Origin: Firmicutes bacterium UBA6806
GTDB taxonomy: Bacteria > Bacillota > Clostridia > Peptostreptococcales > Acidaminobacteraceae
Direction of reading: 5' to 3'
NCBI GenBank assembly: GCA_002452745.1
Contig: DKFC01000043.1
Location: 1 to 64,000 of the forward strand
Length of the DNA: 64,000 nt
Position numbers and translations under genes: made by a program. The notes below the pieces were generated by a model. That model had not been told where the DNA came from and searched no databases. It saw only the letters and a list, made by a program, of their open reading frames with translations. Of the stretch, positions 59,770 through 64,000 are shown one piece after another (position 1 is the first letter of the stretch; every line of letters starts with the position of its first letter).

Positions 59770-60651
59770 CTATTCTCTATGATTGATAAGGTCTAAAACA
59801 TAATTTGGAAGTGCAAAAGCCCCTTCGTGAATCTTACTGTTATAATACCTCGTTTTTATCCCCAGCTTTTCCCACGCCTTTACGTTGTGATCTCCGATTG
59901 GGTCAAGTTTTTTGGAGGCAAAGCCAAAGAGCCAGTGCCCAGAAGGATAGGTAGGCATGTGATATTGATAGACTTCCACTACGGGAAATAACGCCTTGAT
60001 TCTTGCATGTGCTCTGAGCATACCCTTTTGATGGAATTCATAGTAAGGAGACTCATGTTGATTGATAAGGATTCCATTTGGTGAAAGTTTTCGGTGGCAA
60101 AGTTCATAAAAAGCCTTTGTAAAAAGGCCTTCTCCCGGCCCAATTGGATCTGTTGAATCAACAATAATTAAGTCGTAGATACCATCCATTTGATTGCTGA
60201 TAAACTTAAAGCCATCTTCAAAATAAAGCTTGATGCGAGAATCCTCCTTTAAATGACCAGCTGTTACAGGCAGATAGGTTTCACAAACCCTCACCACTCT
60301 CTCATCTATTTCAACCATGTCAATTCGTTTGATTTTAGGGTATTTCGAGAGTTCTCTCGAAGTGCCTCCATCACCTCCGCCGATAATCAAAATGGTCTGA
60401 ATGTCAGGATTTGTGGCCATTGCAACATGCGTTATCATCTCATGATAAATAAATTCGTCCTTTTCATTTACCATCATCAGCCCATCCAGTGTGAAAAACG
60501 TACCATATGTGTCTGAGCGATAGACTTCAATCTTCTGAAAAGGTGTCTGCTCTGAGTGTATCATCTCTTTGACTTCAATGCTCAGTTTCGTCGTCTCGTC
60601 CCAATTTTGCCACCAAATTGCCCCACCACTTGGAATATAGGATTGTCTCAT
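59770..60651 (-). CDS. speE: Spermidine synthase (aminopropyltransferase)
   Basis: It transfers an aminopropyl group from decarboxylated SAM to putrescine. The 293-residue protein has the N-terminal beta domain WWQNWDETTKLSIEVKEMIHSEQTPFQKIEVYRSDTYGTFFTLDG. It also has the SAM motif LIIGGGDGGTSRELSKYP, acidic VEIDERVV, and the substrate motif IIVDSTDPIGPGEGLF. Decarboxylated SAM would need SpeD, which is not in the window. It lies 18 bp downstream of putrescine carbamoyltransferase, so newly formed putrescine may feed it directly. Confidence 0.95.
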   Translation of the reverse strand: MRQSYIPSGGAIWWQNWDETTKLSIEVKEMIHSEQTPFQKIEVYRSDTYGTFFTLDGLMMVNEKDEFIYHEMITHVAMATNPDIQTILIIGGGDGGTSRELSKYPKIKRIDMVEIDERVVRVCETYLPVTAGHLKEDSRIKLYFEDGFKFISNQMDGIYDLIIVDSTDPIGPGEGLFTKAFYELCHRKLSPNGILINQHESPYYEFHQKGMLRAHARIKALFPVVEVYQYHMPTYPSGHWLFGFASKKLDPIGDHNVKAWEKLGIKTRYYNSKIHEGAFALPNYVLDLINHRE

Positions 60652-60669
60652 GAGTCACCACTCCCTCTT

Positions 60670-61716
60670 TTAAAGTGTTTTTAGAAAACTTTCAATTCTA
60701 TTTTTATGATACGCAAGTGTTTCTTCAGTTGGGTTGATACTGTATTTATGTGTGAAATATATAAGAATTGCCATCTGAGCTGTCAACCGATTTTCCGCTT
60801 GGTCAAACGCAACACTATATGGCCCTTCAAGTGCCTCTCTGGTTACCTCCTCTTTGTCGTTTGCTGGGAGGCAGTGCATGAGAATTGCGCCTGGTTTTGC
60901 CGCTTCCATCAGTTCTTTTGTGATGACGTAATCAGGCATAAATGCGCTTAGTCTCTCCTCTTTTTCATCCAGTTGAGTTACCCAGTAAAAACTATCTCCG
61001 TATACCACGTCACATTCTGAAATTTTTGAGACATCGTCAGTGATTTCATAACTTGCCCCTGTTAACTCACAGTTTACATCAGCCACTTTGAGCCATTCCT
61101 CTTGCATTTGATACTTCTTAGGGCCAATCTGCTTAAATTTCATCCCGTATTTTGTACAGGTTAAAAGCAATGATCTGCAAACATCAGTTGCATCTCCCAT
61201 GAAGGCAACTGTCAAATCCTCTAATTTCTTGCCTTCTGGCATGTGCTCTTGCATGGTAAAGATATCTGCAAGCATTTGAGTTGGGTGGTAGACGCAGTCA
61301 AGCCCGTTGATAACTGGAACTGTTGACATTTGAGTCAAAGCAGTTGTCGTTTCGCCACTGTTGGTTCTAGCCATTAATATATCGCACATTCTCGACAAAA
61401 CCCTCGCAGTATCATCAATTGACTCTTTACCTCCAAGATGGATATCTCTTGGTGAAAGAAAAAGGCCATGCCCCCCCAGTAAGGTTGCCGCCGTTTCGAA
61501 CGAAACACGTGTACGTGTTGAACCCGCTTCAAATATCATAGCGACAGATTTATTTTTAAAGAGCTGAGGGATTGCATTGTCCCTTCTCGCGTCTTTTAAA
61601 AGGGTCATCAATTCCAACATGTCATCCATTTCGCTTCGTGTGAAATCGCTCATTGTAATCATGTGTCTCATGTTTTCCTTGTTTAAAACAGTTGCTGATG
61701 AACTTGGTAATTTCAT
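60670..61716 (-). CDS. Putrescine carbamoyltransferase-like transcarbamylase
   Basis: I place the start at ATG 61716, with AGAGGAG 6 nt upstream; 348 residues. The carbamoyl-phosphate site is STRTRVSFE, followed by ILMARTNSGETT, HPTQMLAD and HCLPAND. The SMG loop of ornithine transcarbamylases is absent, replaced by YGDSFYWVTQLDEKEER. The segments PQLFKNKSVAMIF and EHMPEGKKLEDLTVAFMGDATDVC strongly resemble Enterococcus putrescine carbamoyltransferase. The enzyme phosphorolyses N-carbamoylputrescine to putrescine and carbamoyl phosphate. Its neighbours (carbamate kinase, permease, speE) fit that role. Confidence 0.88.
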   Translation of the reverse strand: MKLPSSSATVLNKENMRHMITMSDFTRSEMDDMLELMTLLKDARRDNAIPQLFKNKSVAMIFEAGSTRTRVSFETAATLLGGHGLFLSPRDIHLGGKESIDDTARVLSRMCDILMARTNSGETTTALTQMSTVPVINGLDCVYHPTQMLADIFTMQEHMPEGKKLEDLTVAFMGDATDVCRSLLLTCTKYGMKFKQIGPKKYQMQEEWLKVADVNCELTGASYEITDDVSKISECDVVYGDSFYWVTQLDEKEERLSAFMPDYVITKELMEAAKPGAILMHCLPANDKEEVTREALEGPYSVAFDQAENRLTAQMAILIYFTHKYSINPTEETLAYHKNRIESFLKTL

Positions 61717-61756
61717 AGTATTCTCCTCTAAATATGTTTTTATTATATTGACCTTA

Positions 61757-62695
61757 TCAATTGCTGATAATCGTCCCAGTTTTTCCGTTAATGCCTTCCA
61801 ATGCCTTTTCAAGCGACGTAATCAGAGCTTTTCTCCCCGGTTTTGACGCCGCAAACTGGATTGCCGCTTCAACTTTGGGGAGCATCGACCCCGGTGCAAA
61901 ATGTCCTTCGCCAGCATATGCCTTTGCCGCTTCTATACTCAACTCATCCAGCCATTTCTCCTCTGGTTTTCCATAGTGAATCGCCACCTTTTCAACAGCT
62001 GTTAAGATGATAATATAATCCGCATCTAAAATTTCTGCCAATTTCGCACTTGCAAAATCCTTGTCAATTACAGCGGGAACACCCCTTAATCCAAAATCCT
62101 CTTCCACAACTGGGATTCCACCACCGCCAACGGTGATGACAACATGCCCATTTTCAACAAGTGTTTTTACAATTTCGCGTTCTGCAATATCCAGTGGTTT
62201 AGGTGAAGGCACAACCCTCCTGAATCCCCTTCCTGCATCTTCTACCATGACAAAGGCCCTTTCCATTGCAAGTTTTTCCGCTTCTTCTTTTGAGTAGAAA
62301 AGCCCAATTGGCTTTGTTGGATTCTCAAAAGCAGAATCCGACTTATCGACAATCACTTGGGTCACAACAGATGCCACATGTTTCTTGAGGCTTCTTCTTT
62401 TCAGCTCTTCGCGAATTGCATTTTGAAGATGATACCCTATATAGCCTTGGCTCATGGCACCGCATTCAGGGAAATCCATTTCTGGTGTTCTGCCTGTCAA
62501 ATTTGAGGATTGCTCCATCGCCAGATTGATCATGCCCACTTGCGGTCCATTTCCATGTGCGATGATGACTTCATGTCCTTCTTCTATGAGGTCAACAATG
62601 GGTTTTGAGGTGTGTTTGACCAATTCCAGTTGTTCTTTCGGCGTGTTTCCAAGGGCATTTCCTCCCAGCGCCACAACAATTCTCTGTTTTTTCAT
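61757..62695 (-). CDS. arcC: Carbamate kinase
   Basis: It makes ATP and carbamate from carbamoyl phosphate, the last energy-yielding step of agmatine or arginine fermentation. The start is placed at ATG 62695, with GGAGG upstream, giving ~313 residues. Motifs include IVVALGGNALG, AHGNGPQVG, EMDFPECGAMSQGYIGYHLQNAI, VITVGGGGIPVV, VIDKDFASAKLAEILDADYIIILTAVEKV and APGSMLPKVEAAI. It lies between the transcarbamylase and a permease, as in agmatine deiminase clusters. Confidence 0.97.
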   Translation of the reverse strand: MKKQRIVVALGGNALGNTPKEQLELVKHTSKPIVDLIEEGHEVIIAHGNGPQVGMINLAMEQSSNLTGRTPEMDFPECGAMSQGYIGYHLQNAIREELKRRSLKKHVASVVTQVIVDKSDSAFENPTKPIGLFYSKEEAEKLAMERAFVMVEDAGRGFRRVVPSPKPLDIAEREIVKTLVENGHVVITVGGGGIPVVEEDFGLRGVPAVIDKDFASAKLAEILDADYIIILTAVEKVAIHYGKPEEKWLDELSIEAAKAYAGEGHFAPGSMLPKVEAAIQFAASKPGRKALITSLEKALEGINGKTGTIISN

Positions 62696-62732
62696 ATTGC
62701 CTCCATTTATTTTTATTAAAGCCTTCTTCAGG

Positions 62733-64000
62733 CTATTTTCCGCTTCTCTTCTGCCCACTTCGATAGACTGCCACGCCAGCCGCAGCAGAGAGAATTGTAC
62801 CGACAATTAAAGTCGGGTAATAAACCCAAAGGTTATAGCTGTCATCTGGGAGGAATAAAAGCGCAATTGCCAAGATGACAAAACACTCTCCCGAAATAGC
62901 CGCTAGTTTGATACCAAGTGTTCCACCAGGAATTTTATAAGGTCTTTCAACAGATTGATCTGCAAGCCTTAATTTAAGTGCTGCTGGGAAGAGGAACAGA
63001 TATGGGATCAAGAATAAGACAAAACTAAAGGCCAGTATTGTCCAGAAGATTTCCGCTGCACTGTCACTTAGCGAGTAGTTGAGAATAAGCATCGCCGTAG
63101 AAACTGTGGCTAAAATATAGTACGAGTAATCTGGCGTTCCATAAACAGAGTGCTTGTGACCTAAAAGACCTGGTGCTTTTGAATCGAGGTCAGCCGCCGA
63201 GAGTACTTCTGTTCCTCCCATTGTCCATGAAATCATGTTGGTAATAAGTGAAAAACAGCCTGCTAAGACCATAATTTTAAACACAATCGGTCCGAAATCT
63301 CCGAAGATTGTCGTAAGCTCCTGAGCCGACATTATAAAACCGTTTACAGGGTCTATTGCATCCACAGGAAGTGCCGCCAAGATTCCAAAGGTTCCAATAA
63401 TATAAAGTCCAGCGATAAGCGTCCCTGCAAGAACCGTCATTTTCGGAATATTCTTTCCGGGATTTTCTATTTTGCTGGCAATAGAACTAATCAATTCAAA
63501 GCCACAGAAATTGTAGACGATTGCAGGTGCATAGAGCAGTGCATTGTCAAAGCTCGGGATAAAAGAGCTGAGGGAGAAGTCGTTTTTGAATCCGTACTTC
63601 ATGCCATAAACAGCCCCCATAATACCGAACATTAGGAGGATACCCACTTTGATAATTGCCCCTAAATTTGTGAATTTTACGCCCAATTCAACCCCTCTGA
63701 CGCCTATAAATGCTGTTAACCATGACAGGGCAATAGCTGTGGCGGCAAGTGCAATTTTAGGCATTTCAGGATAGAAGGCATATGAAAACCAAGTTACAAA
63801 TGCCACATAGACAGCTGGCATCCAAAGTGCCACATTGAACCAGTAAAACCAGCCCACAATTGTTGCCCAAAACTCTCCAAACGCTCTCTTAACCCAGTTG
63901 AATATACCGCCGTCTTCAGGGTACGCAGAGCCCAATTCCGCATTTATAAGTCCATAAGGTAAAAAGTAAAATAGGGCAGTTATCAACCAAATCGTAATCC
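62733..64000 (-). CDS. APC-superfamily amino acid/polyamine permease, 5' end beyond window
   Basis: The frame stays open through the right edge, so the N-terminal part of TM1 is missing; at least 422 residues are visible. FYFLPYGLINAELGSAYPEDGGIFNWVKRAFGEFWATIVGWFYWFNVALW is typical of APC antiporters (glutamate/GABA or agmatine/putrescine group). About ten further TM helices and a PYKIPGG loop follow. By position before carbamate kinase and putrescine carbamoyltransferase it is probably the agmatine/putrescine exchanger. The agmatine deiminase gene is not visible and may lie to the right. Confidence 0.9.
   Translation of the reverse strand, partial: ITIWLITALFYFLPYGLINAELGSAYPEDGGIFNWVKRAFGEFWATIVGWFYWFNVALWMPAVYVAFVTWFSYAFYPEMPKIALAATAIALSWLTAFIGVRGVELGVKFTNLGAIIKVGILLMFGIMGAVYGMKYGFKNDFSLSSFIPSFDNALLYAPAIVYNFCGFELISSIASKIENPGKNIPKMTVLAGTLIAGLYIIGTFGILAALPVDAIDPVNGFIMSAQELTTIFGDFGPIVFKIMVLAGCFSLITNMISWTMGGTEVLSAADLDSKAPGLLGHKHSVYGTPDYSYYILATVSTAMLILNYSLSDSAAEIFWTILAFSFVLFLIPYLFLFPAALKLRLADQSVERPYKIPGGTLGIKLAAISGECFVILAIALLFLPDDSYNLWVYYPTLIVGTILSAAAGVAVYRSGQKRSGK

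Noticed and set aside
60670..61716. Ornithine carbamoyltransferase (arginine deiminase pathway)
   Set aside because: The SMG ornithine loop is missing and the sequence follows the putrescine enzyme pattern. The neighbours also fit agmatine use.

Overview
The window looks like chromosomal DNA of a low-GC, anaerobic Firmicute, probably a Clostridia-class amino-acid fermenter. The evidence is Shine-Dalgarno-led genes of clostridial type, a CIRCE-controlled groESL operon, an S-layer-homology protein, an agr-type peptide quorum-sensing locus, formate-tetrahydrofolate ligase, a long-form urocanase, a CstA-type carrier and an agmatine/putrescine carbamoyl-phosphate pathway. Genus-level placement is not possible from this sequence alone. 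I see no tRNA, rRNA, CRISPR array, insertion sequence, phage or replication origin.

Layout. 1-2.2 kb: an exported protein cut by the left edge, an SLH protein, and an array of four ~117-bp tandem repeats. 2.3-8.3 kb: groEL-groES with a perfect CIRCE, an EAL-HDOD protein overlapping an 8-oxoguanine glycosylase, and an amidohydrolase. 8.4-19.7 kb: membrane proteins, a purine permease, a TetR gene whose operator lies inside its own promoter, a QueG-like protein, a pentapeptide-repeat/two-TM channel overlapping a CheY-like receiver, an HD-GYP protein, and a divergent MFS/AraC pair. 19.7-29.9 kb: fhs, a formate channel, a giant BTAD/AAA/TPR regulator, hutU and cstA, all on the minus strand. This suggests that the one-carbon unit of histidine is turned into formate plus ATP and exported. 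30.1-36 kb: a GGDEF protein and SbcCD.

36.2-40.2 kb: an agr locus on the minus strand. agrA-agrC and agrB-agrD are separate units. The 45-codon agrD overlaps the end of agrB. A 13-bp direct repeat with a 21-bp period sits just upstream of a strong agrBD promoter and is a good AgrA site. Two uncharacterised membrane-protein genes follow the agrD terminator. 40.3-44 kb: a MerR-zinc ribbon-methyltransferase fusion, and an MFS transporter whose promoter has the 19-bp spacer typical of MerR targets. 44.3-50.4 kb: a MarR-controlled operon with two membrane-fusion proteins and a heterodimeric ABC exporter.

50.5-64 kb: a DUF2798 membrane protein behind an attenuator-like leader, a tautomerase-like gene preceded by a coupled 10-codon ORF, a two-component system, MarR-MATE, a VOC-MscS-NYN/LOTUS operon, and an AbrB-family membrane protein. 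The right end holds speE, putrescine carbamoyltransferase, carbamate kinase and an amino-acid permease that runs off the edge. c-di-GMP-type domains recur (EAL-HDOD, HD-GYP, GGDEF). The strongest candidates for new biology are the agr locus with its accessory genes, the MerR-methyltransferase/MFS pair, and the pentapeptide-channel/CheY pair.
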